A DNA stretch of 33,410 nt. Source: an uncultured Bacteroidaceae bacterium. Lineage in GTDB: Bacteria > Bacteroidota > Bacteroidia > Bacteroidales > Bacteroidaceae. Each line of letters begins with the position of its first letter. The first letter of the stretch is position 1. Where the stretch lies: NCBI GenBank assembly GCA_934426255.1, contig CAKRYD010000025.1, forward strand, positions 1 through 33,410, in the 5' to 3' direction. The notes below the pieces were generated by a model. That model made no database searches. It was given only the letters and a program-made list of their open reading frames with translations, and was not told the origin of the DNA. Shown piece by piece: positions 6,742 to 15,338 of this stretch. A program made the translations under genes and the position numbers.

Positions 6742-9342
6742 TTAATTCGAAAATACGATGTTATTGTCTTTCGCATCCGCTACGACAGGTTTCGTGCGGT
6801 CAATAGTTCCAGATAGAATCATACGGCTCAAGCTATTTAGTAAGTCGCGTTGAATAGCTCTTTTTACAGGGCGTGCACCAAATTCAGGGTCGTAACCGGC
6901 TTGCGCAAGCAAGTGGATAGCGTTGTCGGTAACATTTAAATTTATGCCGTTGCTTTGCAGATGCTTACGGACACTGTTGACTTGCAGTCTGACAATGTCT
7001 GAAATCTCGTCTTGTGTAAGAGGGCGGAACATGATGATTTCGTCAATACGATTGAGAAACTCTGGGCGAATGTTCTTTTTGAGCAATTCAATGACGTGCT
7101 TTTGGGTATCTGTCAGTATCCGTTCGCGCTCTTCCGTATTTTTATTTTTCATTTCTTCGAAACGGCTTTGGATATACTGGCTTCCCATGTTGGATGTCAT
7201 TATAATAATCGTATTACGGAAGTTAACTGTACGTCCTTTATTGTCGGTCAAACGCCCGTCGTCCAAGACTTGGAGCAAGATGTTGAATACATCCGGATGA
7301 GCTTTTTCGATTTCGTCAAAAAGAACTACAGAATAAGGCTTTCTCCTTACTGCTTCCGTCAGTTGTCCGCCTTCGTCGTAGCCTACGTAACCCGGAGGAG
7401 CTCCAATCAAACGGCTGACACTGAATTTCTCTTGATACTCGCTCATGTCAATTCGAGTCATCATGCTTTCATCATTGAAAAGGTACTCAGCCAATGCTTT
7501 TGCCAATTCGGTCTTACCTACACCTGTTGTTCCCAAGAATATGAACGAGCCAATAGGCCTTCTAGGGTCTTGTACACCGGCGCGGCTCCGTCTTACGGCA
7601 TCGCTTACTGCGCGGATAGCCTCATCTTGCCCGACAATGCGTTTGTGGAGCTCTTCTTCCATATGAAGCAATTTCTCGCGTTCGCTTTGAAGCATACGGC
7701 TGACGGGAATACCTGTCCAACGGCTAACTACTTCAGCTATGTCATCGGCGGTAACTTCTTCTTTGATCATGCCGTTTCCGTTTTGTGTTTCAGCCAGTTT
7801 TTTCTGAATTTGCTGAATCTCGTCGTTTAATGACTTTAATTTGCCATATCGTATCTCGGCTACACGTCCGTAATTGCCTTCGCGTTCGGCACGGTCGGCT
7901 TCGAATTTTAATTGTTCTATTTCCTGTTTGTTTTGCTGTATTTTGTCGACCATAGCCTTTTCGCTCTGCCATTTTGCGCGATAAGCTTCTTCTTGCTCTT
8001 TCAAGTCACTGATTTCTTTCGTCAGCTGCTGCAGTTTGCTTTCATCGCCTTCACGTTTGATGGCTTCACGCTCTATTTCCAACTGTTTAAGATGTCTGAC
8101 GGTTTCGTCTAATTCTTCGGGCAGTGAGTCGCGTTCTATCCGCAATTTGGCTGCGGCTTCATCCATCAGGTCAATGGCTTTGTCGGGTAGGAAACGGTTG
8201 CTGATATAACGCTGTGACAATCGTACTGCGGCAATGACTGCATCATCTTGGATTCTTACTTTATGGTGATTTTCATAGCGTTCTTTCAAACCACGCAAGA
8301 TAGAAATGCTGTCTTCAGTGCTTGGCTCGTCAACCATTACAGTTTGAAAACGACGTTCCAAGGCCTTGTCTTTCTCAAAGTATTTCTGGTATTCATCCAA
8401 AGTCGTTGCGCCAACTGTTCTTATCTCGCCTCTGCTTAATGCCGGTTTCAATATGTTGGCGGCATCCATCGCACCCTCATTCTTGCCTGCTCCTACGAGC
8501 GTATGGATTTCATCAATGAAAAGTATAATGTTGTCATTGCTCTTCTTTACCTCGTTGATGACACTTTTGAGTCGCTCTTCAAATTCTCCTTTATATTTTG
8601 CACCGGCTATGAGTGCGCCCATATCAAGAGAGAAAAGCCGTTTGTCCTTTAAGTTTTCAGGAACGTCACCTTTCATGATTCTTTCGGCGAGGCCTTCGAC
8701 AATTGCAGTTTTACCTGTTCCCGGTTCACCTATTAGAATAGGGTTGTTTTTTGTTCGTCTGCTTAGGATTTGCAAAACGCGTCTGATTTCTTCATCACGT
8801 CCGATAACCGGATCAAGCTTGCCTTCGCGTGCATCTTTTACAAGGTCGCGCGCATATTTTGACAATGCCTGATAAGTATCCTCTGCAGTTTGGCTGTTTA
8901 CTTTCTGGCCACCACGCAATTCTTGAACGGCTTTTGACAAGCCATCGGCTGTAATGCCCGCATCTTTCATTAGACCGCTTACTGTACTGTTGACTTTTAA
9001 TAAGGCTTGTAGCATGGCTTCCAGACCGGTAAACTCATCTCCGTTCTTTGATGCAATACTTTCTGCCTCCATCAGTACTTGATTTGATGTGTTGGAAAGA
9101 TATGGCTGGCTTCCTCCCGATACTTTCGGTAAGGATCGTAGCTGACTTTCCAAAACGGATTGTAGCTGCCTTGCGTTGACACTAAGTTTGTCGAAAACGT
9201 ATTTGGTTACGTTTTCACCAACTTCCATGATACCATATAGTAGGTGTTCGGGTTCGATAGCTTGTTGCCCTCCTGATGAGGCCTTGCGTAGAGCGGTATT
9301 AATGGCCTCCTGTGCTTTGATAGTGTATTTGTCTATATCCAT
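6742..9342 (-). CDS. clpB: ATP-dependent disaggregase ClpB
   Basis: The 866-residue protein has the full ClpB layout. It has an N domain (about 1-145), and NBD1 with Walker A GEPGTGKTAIVEG and Walker B IILFIDEIHTL. Next comes the coiled-coil middle domain (about 400-530), the part that distinguishes ClpB from ClpA/ClpC. NBD2 has GTTGVGKTELAKA and VVLFDEIEKAHPD, with GARPVKRAIQ near the C-terminus. It is a cytoplasmic hexameric chaperone that pulls apart aggregates together with DnaK. The reading frame is open 29 codons further upstream, but MDIDKYTIKAQEA at 9342 is the family's usual start. No CIRCE-type inverted repeat was seen upstream. A near-match -7 box (TACTTTTTG, one base too long) lies 36 nt before the ATG. 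Confidence 0.97.
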   Translation of the reverse strand: MDIDKYTIKAQEAINTALRKASSGGQQAIEPEHLLYGIMEVGENVTKYVFDKLSVNARQLQSVLESQLRSLPKVSGGSQPYLSNTSNQVLMEAESIASKNGDEFTGLEAMLQALLKVNSTVSGLMKDAGITADGLSKAVQELRGGQKVNSQTAEDTYQALSKYARDLVKDAREGKLDPVIGRDEEIRRVLQILSRRTKNNPILIGEPGTGKTAIVEGLAERIMKGDVPENLKDKRLFSLDMGALIAGAKYKGEFEERLKSVINEVKKSNDNIILFIDEIHTLVGAGKNEGAMDAANILKPALSRGEIRTVGATTLDEYQKYFEKDKALERRFQTVMVDEPSTEDSISILRGLKERYENHHKVRIQDDAVIAAVRLSQRYISNRFLPDKAIDLMDEAAAKLRIERDSLPEELDETVRHLKQLEIEREAIKREGDESKLQQLTKEISDLKEQEEAYRAKWQSEKAMVDKIQQNKQEIEQLKFEADRAEREGNYGRVAEIRYGKLKSLNDEIQQIQKKLAETQNGNGMIKEEVTADDIAEVVSRWTGIPVSRMLQSEREKLLHMEEELHKRIVGQDEAIRAVSDAVRRSRAGVQDPRRPIGSFIFLGTTGVGKTELAKALAEYLFNDESMMTRIDMSEYQEKFSVSRLIGAPPGYVGYDEGGQLTEAVRRKPYSVVLFDEIEKAHPDVFNILLQVLDDGRLTDNKGRTVNFRNTIIIMTSNMGSQYIQSRFEEMKNKNTEERERILTDTQKHVIELLKKNIRPEFLNRIDEIIMFRPLTQDEISDIVRLQVNSVRKHLQSNGINLNVTDNAIHLLAQAGYDPEFGARPVKRAIQRDLLNSLSRMILSGTIDRTKPVVADAKDNNIVFSN

Positions 9343-9652
9343 ATAAGTTATATTTTTCGTTTTCTGAAACTGTATAATCAAAAAGTATGCCATGCATTTG
9401 ACGGTTCTAAAATTTTTGAGTCCTGTCATTTTGGCATTTTTTCAATAGAAATTTCACTACAGGCATACTAAAAGGTAAAAAAAGGCGTTGTATAAATGAA
9501 TAACGACTATTAGTGAATTGCACGAATGCTTGAATTTAGGTTGAAGAAATAGTGATATTGTAATCTTTGAGACGAATCTTATTCTTAACTTCGTGCTGTC
9601 AATAAGGATATGTTTCTTATGATAATGAAGTAAACAAATATAATCAGATAAA

Positions 9653-10162
9653 ATGGAAAAACATCATTCAAATCCCGAACGGCTACATGCAAAGCTTGTA
9701 GAAGTAACAGAGTTTTCGGAAGACGTTTTAGAAAACGTACAAAGGCTATTGGCGCAATATACACCTAATAGGAGTGCTTTTTTAAAGTATACGCTTTGCA
9801 CAATACTTAATTCAACGTCGTCTCATTTGTTCTTCTTACGGCCTGAACACACAGCAACAGATTCAGACGAAAAAGACCAAGTGTGGGGTATGGTTACGGT
9901 AAATATCTGTCAGACATGTTCTTCACCTCGTGCTTGGGTTGATGATTTTGTGATTGATGAAAAATATCGCCGTCATGGTTTGGCTCATACAATGATGGAT
10001 CAGGTTCTCAAATTTGCCCATTATTTGGGCGCACCGAGCGTGATGCTTACTGCAAGCAATCGTCGAGTGGCTGGCAATCAGTTCTGTAAGACATTTGGCT
10101 TTGAGCATTTTGATACCAATGTCTATATTTATCGTATGCCTATAGGCAATAAAGGCATTTGA
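9653..10162 (+). CDS. GNAT-family N-acetyltransferase
   Basis: The 169-residue protein has the GNAT core. A beta strand AWVDDFVIDEKY leads into the acetyl-CoA pyrophosphate-binding motif RRHGLA (residues 106-111, fitting Q/RxxGxG/A), followed by a helix and the motif-B region NQFCKTFGFEHF. It would transfer an acetyl group from acetyl-CoA to an unknown amine. The N-terminal 60 residues are not diagnostic. It is the only plus-strand gene in the left half and stands alone, with about 220 nt of non-coding DNA before it and a strong terminator after it. A near-match box TAATCTTTG (one base too long) lies upstream. Confidence 0.85.
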   Translation: MEKHHSNPERLHAKLVEVTEFSEDVLENVQRLLAQYTPNRSAFLKYTLCTILNSTSSHLFFLRPEHTATDSDEKDQVWGMVTVNICQTCSSPRAWVDDFVIDEKYRRHGLAHTMMDQVLKFAHYLGAPSVMLTASNRRVAGNQFCKTFGFEHFDTNVYIYRMPIGNKGI

Positions 10163-10220
10163 GCATAAACTGTGGAAATTTTCAGATAGTTTCCTGCAAT
10201 TAACCTGTTCATTACAGCAT

Positions 10221-10258
10221 GTCTTACTTTTTCATGATGAAAAGGTAAGACGTTTTTT
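10221..10258 (+). terminator. Intrinsic terminator of the GNAT gene
   Basis: GTCTTACTTTTTCAT pairs with ATGAAAAGGTAAGAC (13 or more bp including one G-U, loop of about 5 nt), followed by G and six T. It lies 58 nt after the stop codon. Confidence 0.9.
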
Positions 10259-10328
10259 ATTGCAGCAATGTTCGGAGTTATTCCATTTCCATTGCTTTAT
10301 ATTGCCATTTCGTTGCCATGTTTTGCAG

Positions 10329-10406
10329 AATCAAGTCTTGGTTACTAAAAACCAAGACTTGATTTTAAGTAACCAGGACTTGGTTTTTATAAATCAAGTC
10401 CTGGTT
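10329..10406. repeat. Palindromic array A: four 15-bp units at a 21-bp period
   Basis: The four units are AATCAAGTCTTGGTT (10329-10343), AACCAAGACTTGATT (10350-10364), AACCAGGACTTGGTT (10371-10385) and AATCAAGTCCTGGTT (10392-10406). Each pair of neighbours is separated by exactly 6 bp of unrelated AT-rich sequence. Each unit is itself an imperfect palindrome with consensus AAYCARGWCYTGRTT. Units 1 and 2 are perfect reverse complements, and units 3 and 4 pair fully if one G-U is allowed, so plus-strand RNA would fold into two adjacent hairpins. The same family recurs at 33077-33154. Both copies are preceded by TTGCAGAATCAAG, whose last six bases are already part of unit 1. Confidence 0.9.
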
Positions 10407-10605
10407 CTGTAATTTCCCAGTATAAATTTGCAATTTTCAATCGCCATTTTCAAAATATCTTCTTTGACGTTGTAATTGTACCGCTGTTTTAGAATTTTCG
10501 GCAGGCAAATTAGGAGAAATAATACTTGATTTATAACTCGACCTTCAGTCTATTTCCAGATTGTCATGTTCTAAAAGAAAGGTGAAGGAGCATATTGTGC
10601 TTGAG

Positions 10606-11133
10606 TTACAATTGAATGATTTCGATGCCACCGTTTGGAGTGACATCGTCGAATCCGGCTGTGTAAGGGAGCAGACCGAGCATAATGCGTGTACATAGTA
10701 TGGCGCAACCGTGATAGAACACCGTTACCCTGTGATAGGGCTTTTTGCGCAGTTCACCAAAGAAGTCGGCCATACGGGCGTAAACGTCTGCCGTAGATTC
10801 GCCGCCAGGCATTTTTATATCCATGTAATGGTTGTACCATTGGTCGATGTCGCTCTCGGGAATGTTTCGAAACGGCACCATTTCCAAATCGCCCATACTC
10901 ATTTCAATTAGGCGATTGTCTCTTTCGGCATCAGGAAATCCGCAGTAAGCAGCCAATTTGGCAGCACGTTTGAGAGGGCTGCAATAGGCCTTGTCGAAAT
11001 GTAGTCCCTGTAAATGCGATTTGGTTTGAGCTGCTTCGGATTCGAATGTGTCGGCTACGTCTACGTCTGTCTGTCCATAGCATGTTGGTTCGGGTAGTTT
11101 AACACTGGTGTGGCGTATCAGATATACTTCCAT
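10606..11133 (-). CDS. cobC: Histidine phosphatase, alpha-ribazole phosphatase (CobC) type
   Basis: The 175-residue protein begins MEVYLIRHTSV, where Arg7-His8 is the catalytic RH motif of the phosphoglycerate-mutase-like phosphatases. CYGQTDVDV and CSPLKRAA follow, as in CobC, the enzyme removing phosphate from alpha-ribazole-5'-phosphate late in cobalamin assembly. A second histidine lies in VTVFYHGCAI. The frame is open 18 codons upstream, but the catalytic N-terminus argues for the ATG at 11133. No other cobalamin gene is near. It follows the threonine aldolase gene by 78 nt and may be the last gene of the aromatic operon. A general phosphatase role is the alternative. Confidence 0.75.
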   Translation of the reverse strand: MEVYLIRHTSVKLPEPTCYGQTDVDVADTFESEAAQTKSHLQGLHFDKAYCSPLKRAAKLAAYCGFPDAERDNRLIEMSMGDLEMVPFRNIPESDIDQWYNHYMDIKMPGGESTADVYARMADFFGELRKKPYHRVTVFYHGCAILCTRIMLGLLPYTAGFDDVTPNGGIEIIQL

Positions 11134-11211
11134 ACATTGAATGTGTTTCTTATGAATAATGATGATTCTCTCAGAGCATGGCTGCAAGAAGAAAAGCCGA
11201 TGCTATGAGAG

Positions 11212-12249
11212 CTAAAGCAAATCGAGCAGCCGATCTACCTGTTCTTCGGTAGTGTGCCATGAGGTACAGAGACGTACGGCGACTTGTTGGTCAGGAAGTT
11301 CTTGCCATATTTCACAGTCTACGTTTTCACGCAGGCGATGGTATTCTTTAACGGTCAGAATAATGAACTGCTGATTGGTAGATGAGTCGGCAAACAATTT
11401 GATACCTTTGCCTAAAACGCCTTTTTTGAGTTTTTCGGCCATTAAGATGCCGTGCCGTGCGATGTTGAGGTAAAGGCCATCTGTAAACAACGTTTCAAAT
11501 TGTAGCCCGAGTAGCCATCCTTTGGCCAACAGATTGTTGTGGCGTTTTACTTGTTGGAAAAGGTGGCTGACAGTATTTGGTTTAGGAAATACGAGGGCTT
11601 CACCCATGAGGGCACCTATTTTAGTGCCGCCGATATAGAACGCATCGCAAAGGCGGGCAATATCGGGCAGGGTAATGTCGTTTTTGGTGGCAGCGAGTCC
11701 GTAGCCGAGACGTGCTCCGTCCAAGTAGAGCTTGAGATGATTGTCATGGCAAACTTTGGATAGTTCCGTAAGTTCGGCTAATGTGTAGAGTGTGCCTGTC
11801 TCGGTTGGATGGGTAATATAGAGCATTCCGGGTTCTACGCCATGTTGCCATGTTTCATCTGCATAGAATGCTTTTAAATAGTCTTGAACGGTTTGCACCA
11901 TTATTTTTCCGTTTGATGGAGGCAATGTGACAATCTTATGTCCGGTTGCTTCCACTGCTCCGGCTTCGCGTACACTGATATGACCGCTATCGGCTGCAAG
12001 TACGCCTTGATAGGGCGGAATCAGTGCATCAATGGCAATTACATTGGTTGGAGTGCCGCCTATTAGAAAAAATATTTCAGCATCAGGGGAATGAAGGGAG
12101 CTACGGATTTTTTCTTTGGAGGAAGCACAAATCTCGTCATCGCCGTATCCGAAGTACGGGGTTTCGGCAGTTTCGGCTAATCTCTTTAAAATAAGAGGAT
12201 GGCAGGCATACATGTAATCGCTGAGAAAAGGCAGTTTTTTATTCTTCAT
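11212..12249 (-). CDS. Threonine aldolase-family PLP enzyme (low-specificity L-threonine aldolase)
   Basis: The 345-residue protein is a fold-type I PLP enzyme of the threonine aldolase / beta-eliminating lyase group. Landmarks are SDYMYACHPLIL at the start, YFGYGDDE (substrate loop), the strand KLYLDGARLGYGL with the PLP-contacting Asp, and GGTKIGAL with the Schiff-base lysine. The reaction would be cleavage of L-threonine or allo-threonine to glycine and acetaldehyde. It begins 6 nt after the tyrA stop, so it is almost certainly in the phe/tyr operon, although threonine cleavage has no obvious place in aromatic synthesis. A related beta-lyase activity on another hydroxy-amino acid is possible. 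Confidence 0.88.
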   Translation of the reverse strand: MKNKKLPFLSDYMYACHPLILKRLAETAETPYFGYGDDEICASSKEKIRSSLHSPDAEIFFLIGGTPTNVIAIDALIPPYQGVLAADSGHISVREAGAVEATGHKIVTLPPSNGKIMVQTVQDYLKAFYADETWQHGVEPGMLYITHPTETGTLYTLAELTELSKVCHDNHLKLYLDGARLGYGLAATKNDITLPDIARLCDAFYIGGTKIGALMGEALVFPKPNTVSHLFQQVKRHNNLLAKGWLLGLQFETLFTDGLYLNIARHGILMAEKLKKGVLGKGIKLFADSSTNQQFIILTVKEYHRLRENVDCEIWQELPDQQVAVRLCTSWHTTEEQVDRLLDLL

Positions 12250-12255
12250 GTGTGA

Positions 12256-13029
12256 TCATTTTATGTGTTGCTTTATCCGGTCAATATAGCTGTTGAGTGC
12301 AGCTTCGTCTTTGTGGTCTATGATTTCAATCAAGTCTTTTAGTTCTTGTCGTATTTTGCATACTTGTCCGCCTGTGTGTGGGTTGAATAGTATTTCGCGC
12401 AGCAACGTTCTGTCCTCGCTCAATACGCCTTTGGCAATGGCCATGTGGCGTTTAAATGTCGTACCGGGTGCATCTTGATGCTTCATGACTGCGGCAAATA
12501 CAAAGGTCGAGACAAAAGGGATGGAGAGAGAGTAGGCAACTATCTCATCATGTTGAGCAAAGCTGTATTCGCAGATGTTCAGTCCCAACCTACTATAAAT
12601 ATCGCGGAAAAGAACACGTCCCATGTAGTCGCCTTCGTTAATGATGATGGCATTCTCGTTGGTCAGCGCACCAAGGTTGGCAAATGTCGGGCCGAACATC
12701 GGATGGGTCGATACGTAGCGGAAACCGCATTGGGTATAATAGTCTTTCAGATTAGTCTTGACCGAAGCAATGTCGCTAAGTATGCAATCGGCAGGCAAAT
12801 GCGGGGTGATATTCTTAAAAACATCAATAGTGTGATTAAGCGACACGGCATTGATGACCAATTCAGGGCGAAAAGCTTCTATCTCTTCAAGTGTTGTGAA
12901 ACGCTGAGTATTATACATGAAACGCAGACGCTTAGGGTTAATGTCATATACGGCTGTTTCGTGTTCAAAACTCAACAGATCTATAAAAAAGGAGCCCATC
13001 TTGCCGGCGCCCAAAACAAGAATTTTCAT
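12256..13029 (-). CDS. tyrA: Prephenate dehydrogenase TyrA
   Basis: The 257-residue protein opens with the NAD(P)-binding Rossmann motif LVLGAGKMGSFF (GxGxxG) and contains the TyrA motif STHPMFGPTF with a conserved histidine, plus LSDIASVKT. It oxidatively decarboxylates prephenate to 4-hydroxyphenylpyruvate, the tyrosine branch. No ACT or chorismate-mutase domain is attached; mutase activity comes from the neighbouring DAHP synthase fusion. It is 15 nt downstream of that gene and 6 nt upstream of the threonine aldolase gene. Control is probably by the attenuator at the head of the operon. Confidence 0.93.
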   Translation of the reverse strand: MKILVLGAGKMGSFFIDLLSFEHETAVYDINPKRLRFMYNTQRFTTLEEIEAFRPELVINAVSLNHTIDVFKNITPHLPADCILSDIASVKTNLKDYYTQCGFRYVSTHPMFGPTFANLGALTNENAIIINEGDYMGRVLFRDIYSRLGLNICEYSFAQHDEIVAYSLSIPFVSTFVFAAVMKHQDAPGTTFKRHMAIAKGVLSEDRTLLREILFNPHTGGQVCKIRQELKDLIEIIDHKDEAALNSYIDRIKQHIK

Positions 13030-13044
13030 AGGTGTGACCTTTTC

Positions 13045-14112
13045 TTATTTATTGATGATGTCAATTTGTTGACGTACGCTTTCAGCGTGGATAGATTCAA
13101 AGACGCTTTTCATGAAGTCGACCGACATGCCACAGAGAGCACCCTGTGCACCACGTTTGTCTATGATTTCATTGTATCGATGTGGTTGCATTACTGCCAC
13201 ATTATGTTCTTTTTTGTATTGGGCGATTTCACGGCTAATCCGCATACGTTTGGATAGCAGCTCTATCAGCTCATTATCTAAGTCATCTATTTGCGACCTC
13301 AGCGATTTCAGGCTTTCTGTGGTATCAACAGTATTTCTGACGGTCAGTTTATCAATAATGAAGTCAAGAACATCAGGGGTTATTTGTTGTTTCGCATCGC
13401 TCCATGCATTATCGGGATTGCAATGACTCTCAATAATCAAACCATCAAATCCAAGATCCATAGCTTGTTGTGAAAGCGGAGCGATTAATTCTCTGCGTCC
13501 TCCGATGTGGCTTGGGTCACAGATGATGGGCAGGTTAGGGATGCGGCGACGTAGTTCTATGGGCATGTGCCACATAGGAATGTTGCGGTAGATGGATTTA
13601 TCGTATGAAGTAAATCCGCGGTGAATGGCAGCCAATCGTTTGATGCCAGCACCGTTGAGACGTTGCATGCCACCAATCCATAATTCGAGGTCAGGATTGA
13701 CAGGGTTCTTATAAAGTATAGGAATATCAACACCTTTCAGTGCATCAGCAATATCTTGTACGGCAAAGGGGTTTGCTGTGGTTCTTGCGCCAATCCATAA
13801 AATATCGATGCCTGCTTTTAATGCTAATTCTACATGGTGTGGCGTAGCAACTTCGGTAGCCGTAAGCATGCCGGTCTCTTCTTTTACGCGTTGCATCCAA
13901 GGTAAGGCTTTTTCACCGTTTCCTTCAAAGCCTCCTGGTTTTGTGCGAGGTTTCCATATTCCAGCTCTAAACACTTTTATGCCGTTGTTGCTTAGTTGCT
14001 TGGCTGCTTCTAATACTTGTTCTTCTGTTTCGGCACTGCATGGGCCGGCTATAATCAGGGGGCGTTCGTTGGGGACTCCCGGTAGATTTAAGGGCAGTAA
14101 ATCGAGTTCCAT
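13045..14112 (-). CDS. aroF: Bifunctional DAHP synthase / chorismate mutase
   Basis: The 355-residue protein has two domains. Residues about 1-260 are a type I-beta (KdsA-like) 3-deoxy-7-phosphoheptulonate synthase, with PLIIAGPCSAETEEQV, GIKVFRAGIWKPRTKPGGFEG and ICDPSHIGG. Residues about 265-350 are an AroQ-type chorismate mutase: SLRSQIDDLDNELIELLSKR, then MRISREIAQYK and a helix with RYNEIIDKRG. It catalyses the first shikimate-pathway step and, through the mutase, conversion of chorismate to prephenate, which feeds both pheA and tyrA of the same operon. In related fusions the mutase domain also gives feedback control. The gene is 32 nt after the aminotransferase gene. The ATG at 14112 gives the expected length. 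Confidence 0.93.
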   Translation of the reverse strand: MELDLLPLNLPGVPNERPLIIAGPCSAETEEQVLEAAKQLSNNGIKVFRAGIWKPRTKPGGFEGNGEKALPWMQRVKEETGMLTATEVATPHHVELALKAGIDILWIGARTTANPFAVQDIADALKGVDIPILYKNPVNPDLELWIGGMQRLNGAGIKRLAAIHRGFTSYDKSIYRNIPMWHMPIELRRRIPNLPIICDPSHIGGRRELIAPLSQQAMDLGFDGLIIESHCNPDNAWSDAKQQITPDVLDFIIDKLTVRNTVDTTESLKSLRSQIDDLDNELIELLSKRMRISREIAQYKKEHNVAVMQPHRYNEIIDKRGAQGALCGMSVDFMKSVFESIHAESVRQQIDIINK

Positions 14113-14144
14113 ATTTATATTTATGAGATGCTTAGTTATATAGT

Positions 14145-15338
14145 TTAGTTGTTGTTGAAAACATGCTGAATTCTTTCAAGAGCCTGATTAAGAAGTTGTT
14201 CTTTGGCGCAAAGGGAAATGCGTACATAGCGTTGCCCATTCGAACCGAAGATGAAGCCCGGTGTAATGAAGACATGAGCTTCGTTCAAGACTTTTTCTGT
14301 TAGTTCCTCACAATTAGTATAGGAGTCGGGAATGCGTCCCCAAAGAAACATGCTTACTTGTTTCGGGTCGTAAGTACAACCGATGGCTTTCAAGATCTTT
14401 TCTGCTATTTTGCGGCGTGAGTGATATACTTCAAAGTTGGCTTGTCTGTGCCATTCCGGGTCATTCTCGTATGCTTTGGCAGCAGCCAATTGCAGTGGGC
14501 GAAAGGTCCCCGAGTCAATGTTGGACTTGACTTTCAGAATCCATTTGACAAATTGGGCATTAGTGGCTAATAGTCCTACGCGCCATCCAGGCATGTTGTG
14601 GCTTTTGCTCATTGAATTGAATTCTATGCAACAGTCCTTGGCTCCTGGTACTTGCAATAAGCTAATGGGATGTTCGTTCAAAATAAAGCTGTATGGATTG
14701 TCGTTGACAACCAAAATATGGTGACGACGGGCAAAGTCGACAAGCTTTTCGTACGTTTCCATTTGCGCATTAGCACCTGTGGGCATGTTGGGATAATTGG
14801 TCCACATGATTTTTACATGGGATAGGTCCATGCGTTCTAATGCTTCAAAGTCGGGTTGCCAATCATTGTCTTCTTTCAGGTCATAGTAGACAATTTGGCA
14901 GCCTAAGAGCTTGGATAGCGATGTATATGTAGGATACCCGGGATTTGGGACTAATACTTTGTCACCGGGATTGGCAAAAGTCAAAGTGACGTGGAGAATA
15001 CCTTCTTTTGAACCTATAAGGGGCTGAATTTCAGTGTTGGGGTCTAAGTCTACATGATACCAGCGTTTGTACCAATCGGCCATCGCTTTGCGTAGTTCCG
15101 GAATTCCTACTGTGGGTTGGTAACCGTGAACATCGTCGCGTTTTGCCTGTTGGCAAAGAGTTTCAATGGTTTGTGGTGACGGAGGCATGTCAGGACTTCC
15201 GATGGCCAGACTGATGATGTTTTCGCCATTGGCATTACGCTTGGCGATTTCTTTTAGTTTTTTGCTGAAATAGTATTCGCTGACAGCTTCCAGTCTTTGT
15301 GCCGGGGTGATGAGCGAATTAGTGATCGTCTGATTCAT
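14145..15338 (-). CDS. Class I/II PLP-dependent aminotransferase of the phe/tyr operon
   Basis: The 397-residue protein is a fold-type I aminotransferase. It has a substrate-side segment SLAIGSPDMPPSP, the PNPGYPTY strand, NYPNMPTGA with the conserved Asn, and the Schiff-base motif NSMSKSHNMPGWRVG. It most likely transaminates phenylpyruvate and 4-hydroxyphenylpyruvate to Phe and Tyr, judged from its place between pheA and the DAHP synthase fusion. It resembles LL-diaminopimelate/aspartate-type aminotransferases as well, so this role is inferred. The frame can be opened at a TTG at 15347, but the ATG at 15338 (MNQTITNS) is preferable. It overlaps the pheA 3' end by 20 nt, suggesting translational coupling. 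Confidence 0.88.
   Translation of the reverse strand: MNQTITNSLITPAQRLEAVSEYYFSKKLKEIAKRNANGENIISLAIGSPDMPPSPQTIETLCQQAKRDDVHGYQPTVGIPELRKAMADWYKRWYHVDLDPNTEIQPLIGSKEGILHVTLTFANPGDKVLVPNPGYPTYTSLSKLLGCQIVYYDLKEDNDWQPDFEALERMDLSHVKIMWTNYPNMPTGANAQMETYEKLVDFARRHHILVVNDNPYSFILNEHPISLLQVPGAKDCCIEFNSMSKSHNMPGWRVGLLATNAQFVKWILKVKSNIDSGTFRPLQLAAAKAYENDPEWHRQANFEVYHSRRKIAEKILKAIGCTYDPKQVSMFLWGRIPDSYTNCEELTEKVLNEAHVFITPGFIFGSNGQRYVRISLCAKEQLLNQALERIQHVFNNN

Larger units (their letters stand above)
10163..10605. other. Convergent intergenic region with terminator and palindromic array
   Basis: This 443-bp stretch between two converging genes holds the acetyltransferase terminator (10221-10258) and a four-unit palindromic array (10329-10406). 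In 10407-10605 I see AT-rich DNA with no credible reading frame or RNA gene. Confidence 0.6.

Noticed and set aside
7012..7830. A 272-codon open frame on the plus strand
   Set aside because: It lies entirely antisense to clpB, whose motifs are intact across the region; its translation has no recognisable domain.
9241..9280. GGTTCGA resembling a tRNA T-arm
   Set aside because: It is within clpB coding sequence and no cloverleaf can be drawn around it.
9343..9480. A CIRCE/HrcA heat-shock operator before clpB
   Set aside because: The characteristic TTAGCACTC inverted repeat is absent.
10329..10406. A CRISPR array
   Set aside because: Units are 15 bp, palindromic and variable, spacers are only 6 bp, and no cas genes are present.
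10500..10540. Similarity between 10500-10540 and 33195-33230 (AATT..GGAG..TACTTGATWT), possibly extending the shared flank of the two arrays
   Set aside because: The match is short and gapped and the distances to the arrays differ (about 95 versus 45 bp); it could be chance in AT-rich DNA.
12445..13257. A 270-codon open frame on the plus strand
   Set aside because: It is antisense to tyrA and the end of the DAHP synthase fusion, both well supported.
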